A stretch of 64,000 bases of DNA from positions 992,001 through 1,056,000 of the forward strand of contig JAHLEZ010000009.1 in the NCBI GenBank assembly GCA_020726505.1, written 5' to 3'. Position numbers and translations under genes: made by a program. The notes under the pieces are model-generated. The model was not told the DNA's origin and did no database searches. It saw only the letters and a program-made list of their open reading frames with translations. Source of the DNA: Leptodontidium sp. MPI-SDFR-AT-0119 (Eukaryota > Ascomycota > Leotiomycetes > Helotiales > Leptodontidiaceae). Shown piece after piece: positions 12,701-22,698 of this stretch (positions within the stretch are counted from its first letter, which is position 1; every line of letters starts with the position of its first letter).

Positions 12701-13832
12701 CTCGACGATCCCCTTGGCAGTTCCTCGGCCTCAAAAACGCATTAAGGCGTTATACCCGTCCTGGCGTCGCAAGTGACAGTAAGAGATTAGAATGGACCTG
12801 CGTAAGTGGAAATTGGATGCTTTTGAACTATCTACGAACATGTTTGCTGATGACAATCCCAGGGGTGTGGCGAGCCGCTATATGCAGACTTCAAGACTCA
12901 AGACCAAGGAACATTGAACATAATAGCAGGCATACTTCAAGCTCCATTGGATCCACCGCCATCGGTGCAAGGCCCTCCCTACCTGCAATTACCACCACGA
13001 GCCTCCGGATCCACGCACCATATGCGTAGCTTCAGTTCGTCGGACTCGAGTTTTTCTCGAACTGGTAGTCGCACAACTACAGGCTATGCGTCATCCACAG
13101 ACGCCTCCACATTTTCTAGTTCAAGCAGCAACTCATCGACTCCAAACTTCTTAGAACTCTGTGTCAACACTGGAGAATACCTAAAAGAACTGGCTGAAAT
13201 CGAACTCACACACGCGAAGTGTGACGGTGATCTTTTCGGTGCCGTGCAAGACCGGTACCACCAAATCCGCGGATACCGCTCAAAGTTCTGGCTACTCAAA
13301 CCTGCAGCGGTGTCCTTCGTCCGTGTAAGTCATTTCAAATGCTTTTGCAAGAGTCAAATGCTGATCGAAATAGTTCTCAGTCGAGCAGCGTGGTCGCGTA
13401 GGCATTTTCCAAAAGCCTCTTGCGCTGCCTCCAGAGGAGGAAGTATACTGCAATAGGTGGATCTACGACCCGTGTCCCAGGGATGGAGATCCCCCAATTG
13501 CAGAGCACCTATTCCTGCACTATCTCAAGTGCACTCAACGCTCGAGGAATCTCTTCTGGATGCTGAGAATGCCTCGCAAACTCAAAACGAGCATCTTGAA
13601 TGAAGGTATAGCTTCCACGGCTTTTGGGTGGGGAGTCCACATCGACGAGGGACCGAATTACGGCATGATATGTTGGATCAATTTCTTTGGTTTCGCACTC
13701 AGTGGGTTGTTTGCTGCGATGTGGACGGTGTATAAGAGGGACTTCCAGGGAGCGTTTGGATTTGCGTGCTGGTTTGTCGCTGCTCTGAACACCCTTATGT
13801 TTGCCATGCTGTTTAGGTGGAAACTGGCGTGA
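9766..13832 (+). CDS. Large C2H2 zinc-finger protein with C-terminal membrane segments, six exons
   Basis: Exons are 9766-12015, 12061-12086, 12143-12241, 12291-12801, 12863-13324 and 13374-13832. They sum to 1268 codons plus stop, with GT-AG introns of 45-61 nt. The first about 750 residues are low-complexity (Pro/Ser/Thr-rich, then acidic and serine-rich), so likely disordered. Exons 3-4 build a C2H2 finger of form C-x4-C-x12-H-x3-H; its last His codon is completed across the intron at 12242-12290, which supports that splice. Next comes a Ser-rich stretch and the motif WTCGCGEPLY across the 12802-12862 intron, a Cys motif seen in many fungal hypothetical proteins. The last exon has HIDEGPN followed by two hydrophobic helices. 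The Met at 9766 was chosen over one 13 codons upstream by context. Function is unknown; a membrane-anchored regulator is possible. Confidence 0.8.
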
Positions 13833-15218
13833 GGTATTGTGCCTATCCTAGAATTGTATCACTATAATGGCCGGGCATACGACATATGAATATTGTGCAA
13901 ATGTAACCGAATCTCTCACCTTTCTCATAATGGTTTCAAGTCCGTGCCATAACGACAAAAATCCATAAATCTCATCTCATGACACTCTTCCCCCTTCCCC
14001 TCTTTGGTGTAAAAGTCGCGTGCGCACCGAAGATATCTTCACCGCGGAATCAATCTCAGCATGCGGCTCTAAAAATTTCACACTGCCCCTACCTCTCCCA
14101 AAACGAGTATCTATCCTACCCCGTTCTTCGCCCCAGAACACGAGCTCAGACAAAAGGGGAATCGTCTTCGACAGGAGCCCACCCCATGCCCCACCGCCAT
14201 AATCTCCCCACGTCGGAAGCATACGGAAAGCCAGTTTCCTCACCTGCTGTATATCAACCCGCATTATTTTCCTCCACGACTTTGGAGATTATCGGCGTGA
14301 GGAACAGAGTATCAGACTGGAAATCGAAGAAGACTTTCAGGGACCCGAAGACGCCCGTGGGTCTGGAAACGAAAGGACGCATTCGAGGCGTTTTTGGCAT
14401 CTCTGCGAAGGCCAGCTGCCAGCGCATTAGGGCTTTCTCTCGTGCGATCCGGTATGTGTGTAGAGTTGGGGGGCTGGTGCGACCGCTGGTGAAGTCGCTG
14501 GTGTCCAGCCATTTGGACTTTGTGCGTAGCTCGATGATGTGGGATGGGGTTGCTGTAACGGCCGTTTCCTAGATGTCTTGGAATTCTTAGGGTGAGGGAG
14601 GGGGCGAGAGGGAATGTTAAGAAGGGGGGGTAGATATTGTTAAGTTGAGCGGTAGTAGTAAAGACATTGGAGGTGACGTTGTATTGTCGAGGAAGAAGAC
14701 GATAAGAGGAAATACTTTAGAGTGGACGGGGTAGCCTAAGCCCCACCCTGTATGTGAATCTTGTGTAGGGGTCCCCACCGCCGTGCCGCCTTGGCCATAC
14801 AGTACGCGAGTGCTAAGGCAGCATAAGATTTTAGTAAGTCAGCTACGGAAAGCAGCAACTAAACCGGCCGAAACAGCAGCCAATTTGCCGTCTGGTCGTT
14901 AAATTGAGCTAAAATTACTCTACGTGCCGGGATGACCCCTAATTGGAGATCAGATTATTTGCCCCACCTGACTGCGCATTGCTGAACATATCCCCCCACC
15001 ATTCTTGCGAACTTCCGCCATTCTTGCGAACTTTCACGCCAAAGAAGAATCAGGGACGTTACATTCCACTGCCTTCTCACCCATCACACCCAAAAGCGGG
15101 CCGACCCTTCTCCAGTCGAAATTTTTTAGTGCGTTGTCCAGCAACGGGATCGTCCTGCTCCCACATTCCCGAGTCCATCCAATTCTCTTTTCACGGCTGT
15201 TAGCACTTAATCGTACTC
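13833..15218. other. Intergenic, 1.4 kb
   Basis: No convincing gene. A 197-codon open frame on the plus strand (13979-14572) overlaps shorter minus-strand frames, has no recognisable domain, and could be a transcribed non-coding region or a lineage-specific gene; I give it little weight. The segment from about 14700 to 15000 has mixed composition and no repeats I could pair elsewhere in the window. Confidence 0.4.
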
Positions 15219-15857
15219 ATGGCTGGGAAATCTTGGGCTCAACGGGCCATCGACGGGTTTTTCGCGGGCCGTAGATCTCCGACCCAGATGGAATGTGACC
15301 AAACCGCTCGTTCCATTTCCGTCGCTTCAGCTGTCCGCCCAGTTGACATCCCAGGCTCGTTGAGCTACACCGTCGTTTGCACCGGCTGCCAGGAGCAACA
15401 GCAGGACGTTATTGTGTCCTTTCGAGACTCGGAAGCTAGGCTCGACGGTGGCATGGTCAAGCTGGCAAAAGAGATCCACGGTTGCCTTATGCCCGAGGCG
15501 ACATACCACGGGATGATGAGCGGTGCCGATCCGCCGCTTGCCATCTACGCCATGCACTGCTTGCCGGGAATTTCATGCCTCGAAGCCCTCGGTTATCAGG
15601 TCGAGATGAATTCCCAGGATGAGGCCAGGCATGTTTGTTATGTTAAGCATCTTACTAGGTGGAATGAGTTCTGGACTGCCTTAGGAGTTGAGGATAGTGT
15701 ATGTCGGAAGAAATTTCGCGTCCTGGCTAACTCGGCTGCCAAGATTGCTATTGTTTTGCGCTATGCGTTCCAGCGCAACAGTGATGGTTCGGCTTCTGAG
15801 GTAGTATTAGCATCTAATAGAATGTCGAAATACTTGGATGCGTGGTATAGCCATTAG
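15219..15857 (+). pseudogene. Truncated aminoglycoside-phosphotransferase-like (APH) kinase
   Basis: A single-exon frame of 212 codons. Residues about 35-140 resemble the N-lobe of fungal APH-family proteins, with VDIPGSLSYTVVCTG, MVKLAKEIHG and LAIYAMHCLPGISCLE. Full fungal members run to roughly 350-450 residues and carry a Brenner-type HxD...N catalytic loop and a DxD metal site. Neither is present here, because the frame ends soon after the hinge. It is therefore probably a broken gene or a non-catalytic remnant. Unlike the neighbour to the right it is not RIP-punctured and has normal composition. Start: first ATG with a purine at -3. The substrate cannot be inferred. Confidence 0.6.
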
Positions 15858-16152
15858 TTTCCGCGCATTAGGACATAAGTTGGTCGCCTGTTAATGTGGG
15901 GAAGTACTAAGGCGACGGCAGGCCTGAGTCAATTAATTGGTCATGTCGTGAGACTGTGGGGGAGGAACACTAGCCACTTTTGGTTTTAGTACACAGCTTC
16001 TCTAAATCCCAGAATTTAACTTTTTAGTAGGAGTTAAGCTCCTTACCCATCAGCCCTCCGCCTTCCAAGCCAGTGAACGACTTCGACTGTTTATCTAGGC
16101 TATTATCACCAGCTATATTATCACTATAGTACCACAGGTTACAAACTAGGAA

Positions 16153-16926
16153 AAGTTGGCTTTGCTATCCGAGGAATTCGACACGGAAACCGGTGAATTC
16201 TAATACACAATATTTGCCGTCGTCGACGACGATGCCGTATACTTTAGCCAACTAAACATTCCTAAACTCGAGATCTCATTTTAGCAACTCACATTTGCGT
16301 TAAGTCTAATCCCCGACGAGGATATCTTTCTAGAATAGCCGCGTTCTAAGGTTACTCTCACCCAGGCTCTAGAGGTACTCCTAGTCAACATCTACATCAA
16401 GCGACCGAGCCTAGTCCTATATGACGTATTCAAAGAACATAATGTCTTGCGTCTCCTTCCCCAAGGGTTAATGAAGGAGGCCCTAGCCATACAAGTGCTT
16501 TCCTAATACCCGCACCCTAATATTATCCGTTACTATAGCTACTAAGTGCGGCGGGGCCGCATCACTGGTCTCGTCCTTAACCGACACCCTAACGACTTAA
16601 CAAAATATCTTAAGCATAAGATTAGGACTATTAATAGGGAACCCTTTATAGAGGCCCTCGAGTCGGCCATCTATCACCTATATTCGCTCGATTAGGCCCA
16701 TAACGATCTTAACCCCAGAAACATTCTTGTCAACGAGGCTAGTATACCAGTTCTAATTGACTTTAGCTCTTCTTATGAGATCGGCAAGAAGCTGACAACC
16801 AGCCGGGGGACCAAAGGATAGATCGACGAGGATATAAAGGACTATACTACGTCGGAGAAGCGCCACGACACATCCGCTCTCGCCATGATTCGCGTGTGGC
16901 TTAACAAGCCAAGATTTGAGAATTAG
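16153..16926 (+). pseudogene. RIP-decayed protein-kinase-like gene
   Basis: One frame runs 258 codons with about ten stops, all TAG or TAA at plausible Gln or Trp sites. Kinase landmarks are preserved in order: HPNIIRYY after the alpha-C region near 16510, a catalytic loop HNDLNPRNILV (HxDLxxxN) at about 16699, DFS in place of DFG near 16759, and then a GTKG-stop that would be GT.GW in relatives. This is the fungal family of small, single-domain kinase-like proteins often found in accessory regions. It has no open frame long enough for a product. It lies about 300 bp after the APH-like remnant on the same strand; I see no evidence that they were one gene. Confidence 0.7.
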
Positions 16927-17420
16927 CTAGCGCTGTGTACTCTAGAATAGTGCCCCTAGTCCAGAATTATATCGGCGGCGTTTATACACAGCCACATGTA
17001 TCGCTATGGCTCAACTACTGTAGCCTTATTATTTGGGCATTATAGCCTTAGGCTCTAATTGCCTCCTCAGCTGCTTTGTCGGCGGAACCCCAGAAGTACC
17101 TTAGTTGGTAGAGTGGGGTCGCCCCTGCGGCTAGCAAATCACAGCTGCCTGAAACACTAATTGTAACTTATTTCTTCAAGTATCGGCGGCAAGCAAGCGA
17201 AGATATATCTAGTTCCTAACTAATCTTTATTAAGTATAGTCGCTAAATGACATACTAACCTGCCTCCATGTTCTCTTAACACTAACGCTTACTTAATCTT
17301 ACTCGACTTCCTCCCTTTCTCGATATTAGTCGCAAATATAAGTAATATAAAGGAAGAATACTATGTTTACGCTATAACTAAATTAGTAATTACTATCGTT
17401 GAGATGTTCCTTATAAAGAC

Positions 17421-17669
17421 TGTGACGCTTGCCCTAGAAAGACGGCAATCACGTGTAACTGACGCCTCACATATCAACACAGGAGACATATGACGATACC
17501 AAGCATCAACTTAGAATCTACAACTACAGAGGAAAGAAGGTAAGGAAAGAAGAAGTCTATATACAAGAGATTAGTATGCCTAGTACTATGGTAATCTCGG
17601 TATGTCCCGATCAGGCAGTACTAAGTGGAGCCGGTGGAAATGAGGCTCTGGGCAGCGACGGTCGTCACA
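17421..17669 (+). mobile_element. LTR, family 2 (249 bp), no target-site duplication visible
   Basis: It begins TGTGACGCTTGCC and ends CGGTCGTCACA, giving inverted ends TGTGACG/CGTCACA. It is the reverse complement of the 247-bp copy at 23027-23273. The left flank (AAGAC) and right flank (CGGTT) do not match. The right end abuts the copia RNase H remnant directly in what looks like its coding frame. So either one flank was lost by recombination or it inserted into the copia element, and the left side was later deleted. Confidence 0.75.
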
Positions 17670-18125
17670 CGGTTTTTGTAATGCTGATTACGCCGGAGAC
17701 ATAGGTACGGCTAAATCGACTAGCGGCTTTTGTTTTTACATAGCAAATTGCCTAATATCTTGGAAATCAAAGCTCCAAAGTATTATAGCACAAAGTACAA
17801 CAGAAGCCGAATATATAGCTATTAATTCGGCTATTAAAGAAGCTGTTTATATTAAACAACTTCTTACCGAATTAGGCTATTATATGCAAGATAAATCCCT
17901 GTATATACTGATAATAACGGCGCTCTCTTATTGGCTAAAAATCCTCAATTCCATGAGAGAACTAAACATATAGCCGTAAAATATCATTATATAAGAGATT
18001 TAATTAATAAGGGCATTATTGACCTTATTTATATAAATACTCTAAATCAAAAGGCTGATGGCTTTACAAAGGCACTCGATGGGCCTAAATACTCGGAATT
18101 TATTAAGCATTTAGAGCTCGCTTAA
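17670..18125 (+). pseudogene. Ty1/copia RNase H / polyprotein C-terminus
   Basis: The reading starts NADYAGD at about 17678 and continues STSGFCFYIANCLISWKSK and QSTTEAEYIA, the hallmark of the copia RNase H domain (DADYAG, then SWKSKKQ, then STAEAEY). A frameshift near 17903 moves the reading to the frame of 17931-18125, which carries DNNGAL just before it and then HIAVKYHYIRDL and ADGFTKAL, the usual copia C-terminus. Reverse transcriptase and integrase are absent. Apart from the frameshift it has few stops, so it is younger or less RIP-affected than the left island. The 3' LTR follows at 18500. Confidence 0.85.
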
Positions 18126-18499
18126 TAAAGCAAGCTTATAAGACTTATAAGAGTCTAGATTGGATAATAATCCTTTGTTTACTTAATTTACTAAACTTAG
18201 ATTAAGTTATTAAGCTTAAATCTAAAGAGAGCTTAAATTATTAATCTAGTTTCAGTTATTAAGTGAACATCTAAAGGAAATTAGATATCTAATGGAGATT
18301 AGATCGTTGTTTCCTAATAAATTATAAGAAATCTGATTTAAATCTAATTCTTATAATATATAAGGCTATAAAGGATAACCTAATTGTAATTTCCTTATTT
18401 CATACGATATAAAAAATCGTATTAATAATATAAATAAACTCGGTTTTAAAACTGGGTTATTAAATAAAATAAGCGAAGGCACTTATTAAGGGGGTGTGT

Positions 18500-18712
18500 T
18501 GATTTGTAATCAGTGCCTCCTGCCGGCTTCCAGAACATTCGCTTATCCGGTCATATGACCTTTCTCTTCTAGACGATTCTAAGAGTTATTATAAATCAAA
18601 ATAATTTATAATCGACTTTAAAAGGTTCTAGTAAGTCTATTACAATGTATATATAGAGCCTTAAGCTCTTAGGTAGTCGCAACTTAAGCAATTCAATAAT
18701 CACTTCAAATCA
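18500..18712 (+). mobile_element. 3' LTR of the copia remnant (about 213 bp)
   Basis: A purine-rich tract AAGGGGGTGTGT (18488-18499) sits directly before TGATTTG, as a polypurine tract does before a 3' LTR. The proposed end is CAAATCA, the exact inverse of the start. A TATATATA box lies near 18648. The matching 5' LTR is not in the window, so a target-site duplication cannot be checked. Ends are proposed by eye from the inverted termini. Confidence 0.65.
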
Positions 18713-18869
18713 CGTGTCGTTTCCTCATATTGATCTGCCAATTTCACAAGGGTCAATGGCATCCCCATCAGATTTCTATGGCGTTTCCTTGTGATTTTGA
18801 TCACTATGACATTGCAAATTCAAAGTTAGGCAACAATTTACATTAAAGCTACGGACGTTCCAAAAAAAA

Positions 18870-19790
18870 AAAACCCTCTAAGTCCCCTAATCTAGTACCT
18901 CGTATAGCCACTATTAGCTGCAATTACAGCTGCAATTCGCTCTAGCATAGTAGCTATTAAGTACTCAAACTCTTCGTCTGCGATTTCCTCCTAAAGGCGT
19001 TATACACGCTTTATATACATAGCTCGGGCAGGAGTCCTTTTATACCGGAGCTTTCTCTTAATTATACCCTAAATTCCTTTAATAAGATTTAAGTCAGGAG
19101 AATTTACTAGCTAATCTATAAGAGGTACCTTCTAAAATCTAAAGTAGTCTTACACTACTTTCGATCGATAAATTAAAGACCTGTCTAACATAAGTATGAC
19201 TTCTCTAGCGTCTCCTACATACTCTTACTGTGCCCGTACAAAATCAACAAGACCCGGGGCAAGCAACCTAAGCAATGTAATCTTCACCTGTCATGCCACC
19301 TTTTAGGCCGCTTCCACGATCTGGGACTTAGAGTGGCATTCTCTGATCTCCACAATGAGCCCCCTAGACATATACTCTAAGTGTTAGGCGTGCAAATCGT
19401 GACCGGAGGCATTCTGCTCGATACTTTTTAGACGTATTTCTAGTAATATAAATATCCTTTTCGCCTCCGTTATATATCTAGCTCTAATTTATAAAAACTA
19501 TAAAATTCATCTAATTATTAATAGTTTAACCCTCAAACTTGAGAGCAAAAGTTAAACGATGTTACATATAGTCTTCCGATAGCCAGGGCTTAGAAACAGC
19601 CTTATAACAGTAGTATCCTTCGGTCTTAAGGTAATTCCAGATTGTCGTAACATTAAATAAGACATTACAATGGACTGTAAGTTAAGGAAAAGTCATTCTC
19701 CGGACAGTCGCAGAACTAGAAGTAAGAGTATTAAGAAGACGCTTTTTATGCCAGAAGTTGAATTTAGACTTTCGACTAGTCCGCAGTCGT
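18870..19790 (-). pseudogene. RIP-decayed Tc1/mariner transposase
   Basis: Minus-strand readings give most of a Tc1/mariner DDE transposase. Near 19600-19500 is KPWLSEDYM and LTFALKFEG, then a FINES segment at the first catalytic acid. Near 19190 is ILMLDRS, corresponding to the second Asp block. Near 19080 is NSPDLNLIKGI, matching SPDLNPIE..W with the Trp now a stop, and then IIKRKLRYKRTPARAM. The stops are TAG or TAA at expected Trp or Gln positions, and small frame changes occur. Length of about 300 codons fits the family. Inactive. Terminal inverted repeats were not resolved. Confidence 0.75.
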
Positions 19791-19826
19791 TTCTTTAATG
19801 TAATTAGGCTATAACATGCTAGTCCT

Positions 19827-20128
19827 TGTTACGGCTGGCCAAAGGTTGATACGGCGAGTAGACTCAAGCTTTGTATTTGGACCTAAGGCTACGCTCAGAA
19901 TCGAGAAGAAAAGACAAGGAGGAAAGGAGAGCTCTCCGTAAGAGAGGGCTCGAGTATATATACATGGGGGACCCTCTTAATGAGGCTTAGCGTAGTCGAG
20001 TGCTATTCACGTTAACATGTCGCAGGCTCGCTACCTAGTCTTCCGTATTAGGCCTAGCGCCGTCGCATAGCCAGCGATGCTACGAGCCAGTGTCGGTTAG
20101 AATACGAGGCGCATCGTAGGTCGTAACA
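19827..20128 (+). mobile_element. Solo LTR, family 1 (302 bp) with GTCCT target-site duplication
   Basis: It starts TGTTACGGCTGG and ends GTAGGTCGTAACA. It is flanked by GTCCT at 19822-19826 and 20129-20133. It is the same length as, and inverted relative to, the copy at 8415-8716, differing at scattered positions. A GTATATATA box about 125 bp from the start suits a U3 promoter. The flanks are AT-rich decayed DNA while the LTR itself is close to GC-balanced. Confidence 0.9.
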
Positions 20129-20952
20129 GTCCTGCTGTTATAATAGAACAACTAATTCGCTCAGCAATTGTACTAAGTTTAATTGAGTGGCGACCGCTAG
20201 GTGTCTTCTCCTACTCACGTTAACTATAAATTTTAGCTCGATCGGTATAAGAGAGAAAATAGTAGACCTGATTCAAAGGCGTACTTGGAGGCTCTATGCC
20301 GGACTTAGAGGCTGTCGTATCTTCATCTGAATTATACTATAAAGGTATAAGAGTGACAATACGCGGAGGACGTGCGGAAAGCCCTATTCGTGATAGTTTA
20401 GCTATTAGGGGAAGAGGAGGAGAAGAGGTAATAATGATTACTTCTTAAAGAGTTACTATTTTAATAAGAACGGGTTAATTTGAATAGAGAATATCTGAGG
20501 TTTTTAAGGGTATTTTGAGGATCGAGGTACTAGACCTTGAATTAAATAAGAATGAATTAAATATTGTGAAAGCTAAATACAGCTTTATAATAGGAAGTGT
20601 TGTTTATTTACTTCTCTTAATATTAGAGCCTTAGGCAAAAAAAAGGTAGGGGGTAAGGGGTCAAAACGTATATAGGACGGATCGACGATTCTTATACTAC
20701 GCTGTAACAGGCTGTAAATGCAAAGAAGCGCTGTAGAATCATGTAGGATCCTTTGGAGGCAGGGTAGGAGGGGGAGGAGGTAGTAAGTAGGTAGGTAGGT
20801 AGGTATTGTAAGACTTACTATACTATACTATACCTTTGACTGCGGAACAGCCTCCACGGCAGTGGCCCCCGGAGGGCCAGCGGAGCGTCAAACGATGTAT
20901 CTCTCCAGTAGTCAGTGCCTTCCTTCTCGAGCGTCGGATGTGTAAGCTTGGG

Positions 20953-21008
20953 AAGAGATATCTATAGCTATCTTCCCTCCCTCCCTCCCCGCATCATGCC
21001 ATGAACTC
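20953..21008 (+). repeat. Direct repeat copy A (about 56 bp)
   Basis: The segment from GAAGAGATATCTATAGCTAT to GCATCATGCCATGAACTC is repeated at 29051-29106 with about two mismatches, in the same orientation. The two copies bracket about 8.1 kb that contains the nested transposons and the NWD gene. Confidence 0.75.
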
Positions 21009-21045
21009 ACTCTGTCAGCTAGCTAGCCACCCCGTCTACTCTACT

Positions 21046-21090
21046 CTTCCCTTCCCTTCCCTTCCCTTCCCTTCCCTTCCCTTCCCTTCC
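21046..21090 (+). repeat. CTTCC microsatellite, nine copies
   Basis: Nine perfect head-to-tail copies of CTTCC. Open frames across it are artefacts of the repeat. Confidence 0.9.
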
Positions 21091-22698
21091 CTTCGCCTCC
21101 ATCATAAACAGATAGGACAAGATGAAGCAAAATCCCGGGGACGAGATGTTTCCAATGAAGACATTCTACCTCGTCTCCTTCCGATCTCAATCTCTTTATT
21201 TTCTTTTGTGTACCGGCTCCAGCGTCGGGACTGGCCAACAGAAGGAAGGACAAGATTCCACTCAAACATTCGTCCCAGCAGGTGCCAGGGAACAAAGAGA
21301 CACACAGCTAAAATAAAAAAACAGTTGAGTCTGACTTTTGTGGTACAGTAGAAGGCGAATTGGGTGTCGCTAGTTTTTTAGTTAATTATTTTTAGCGGGG
21401 TCCATTTCCGGACACTTGTGGCTGTGCACCCCTGCCCGGTTGACTTCAAAGTACCGCTAATGGTCATCGCAGGGCGGGGCCAATTCTTGCCCATTGTACG
21501 CCTCACGTTCAGGTTTACAAGTACAGTCTGATGACTTTGCACTAGAAAAACAAACTTATATAAAACCATCGCTGCATTTCGTTCTCGCCGAGATTCTGGC
21601 TCAGCTGTATTACCGCAGTTAGGGGCCTTGTAGGCAAATGGTAACTGAATCAGGGCGCATATGGTACCGGCGAATGGCGTTGCGCTGGCGAAGCCAGTAA
21701 CTGGTCGTCCCCCATTCTCATTGGCATTCCGATTAAGCTGTTTGGAGATATTATTTTGTGGTTTTGGCCATGTCACATAATTAGCAACATAGATTATTCT
21801 GGAAAGGAATAAAATAATCGAGTATAAACCACAGTAGTATATAACTGTAGCGTTCCCCTCACCTCTCTTCTGACTCAGTATAATAAAATATACATAAACG
21901 AGAAGTAAATTGATTTATGCAGCAGCTATTTCTAGAAGTACGTTGACTGCAATAAGACCAGCTAACTTACATAAGTTAGAATGTTCAATGAAATTCAGCT
22001 AACAAAAAGCTTTCCCAGATTGACATTCGATAGCGAGGTTTAAACCCATAAAATTCTGACGTTTATAATCAAGATCAAGCTTGTAACACCCAACAATAGA
22101 GTCGAGACGTAGCAGTCAACTGTGATGTTCTAACGTCCGTCCCTGCGTCCCGAGACGCACCCTGTCACGAGACGAATCTATCGTTTTGGAATTACAATTT
22201 TTTTCTTACTAAGTCTATAAAGTTGTTATTAATATATTACTTTCTTTAACTATTTCTCTGTAAGGAGACTACTTAGTAATAAGAAAAAGAGTGCGGTTGA
22301 TTATACTATTAATAGTTTTAATCACGTCACCAATCGCTGCTTCCGCTGTCCCCCCTTGTTTAATCGCGACTATTAAAGTCTTTTCAAAATTTAGAGCACT
22401 TGAGGAAAGGTCCTATCACGAAATAATATGACTCCAAATTTTAAAGACACTCAAGAGAAGAAAAGAATGTAGTCTAGGAGTTACGCCGGAGCGATGAAGG
22501 CTCCACATGTTTCAGTGCTTAGTAATATACATTAGCCTAGATAAATTTACTATGTTCACGCCTGGGATCACTATATTTAACTTGGCCACAATTCTCAGGC
22601 CTAGTCACGTATGTGGCGTACAATGATGAGGCAGGCTAATTCCGGCATCCGCCCATCCACCATCGATGACTCTACTACTACAATGGCACCAAATTTGG

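Larger units (their letters stand above)
20134..22682. other. Repeat-rich intergenic stretch
   Basis: 20134-20700 is AT-rich decayed DNA. 20788-20804 is a GGTA-type microsatellite, followed by TACTA repeats. 20953-21008 is a direct-repeat copy (separate entry). A minus-strand open frame at 21378-21776 (132 codons) has no recognisable domain and its composition does not clearly mark it as coding; it is noted but not called. 21780-22680 alternates AT-rich and mixed DNA with no gene seen. A Cys-poor, low-complexity AT block at 22200-22320 includes partly complementary CTTACTAAG and CTTAGTAAT. Confidence 0.4.

Noticed and set aside
13979..14572. 197-codon plus-strand frame
   Set aside because: No domain, overlapped by frames on the other strand, no splice context. 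Left as an unassigned ORF.
17095..17165. A tRNA-like D-arm (TTAGTTGGTAGAG)
   Set aside because: It resembles an A box, but no B box (GGTTCGANNCC) or closing acceptor stem follows, so it is not called as a tRNA gene.
21378..21776. 132-codon minus-strand frame
   Set aside because: No recognisable domain and no composition signal; could be real, but I cannot support it.
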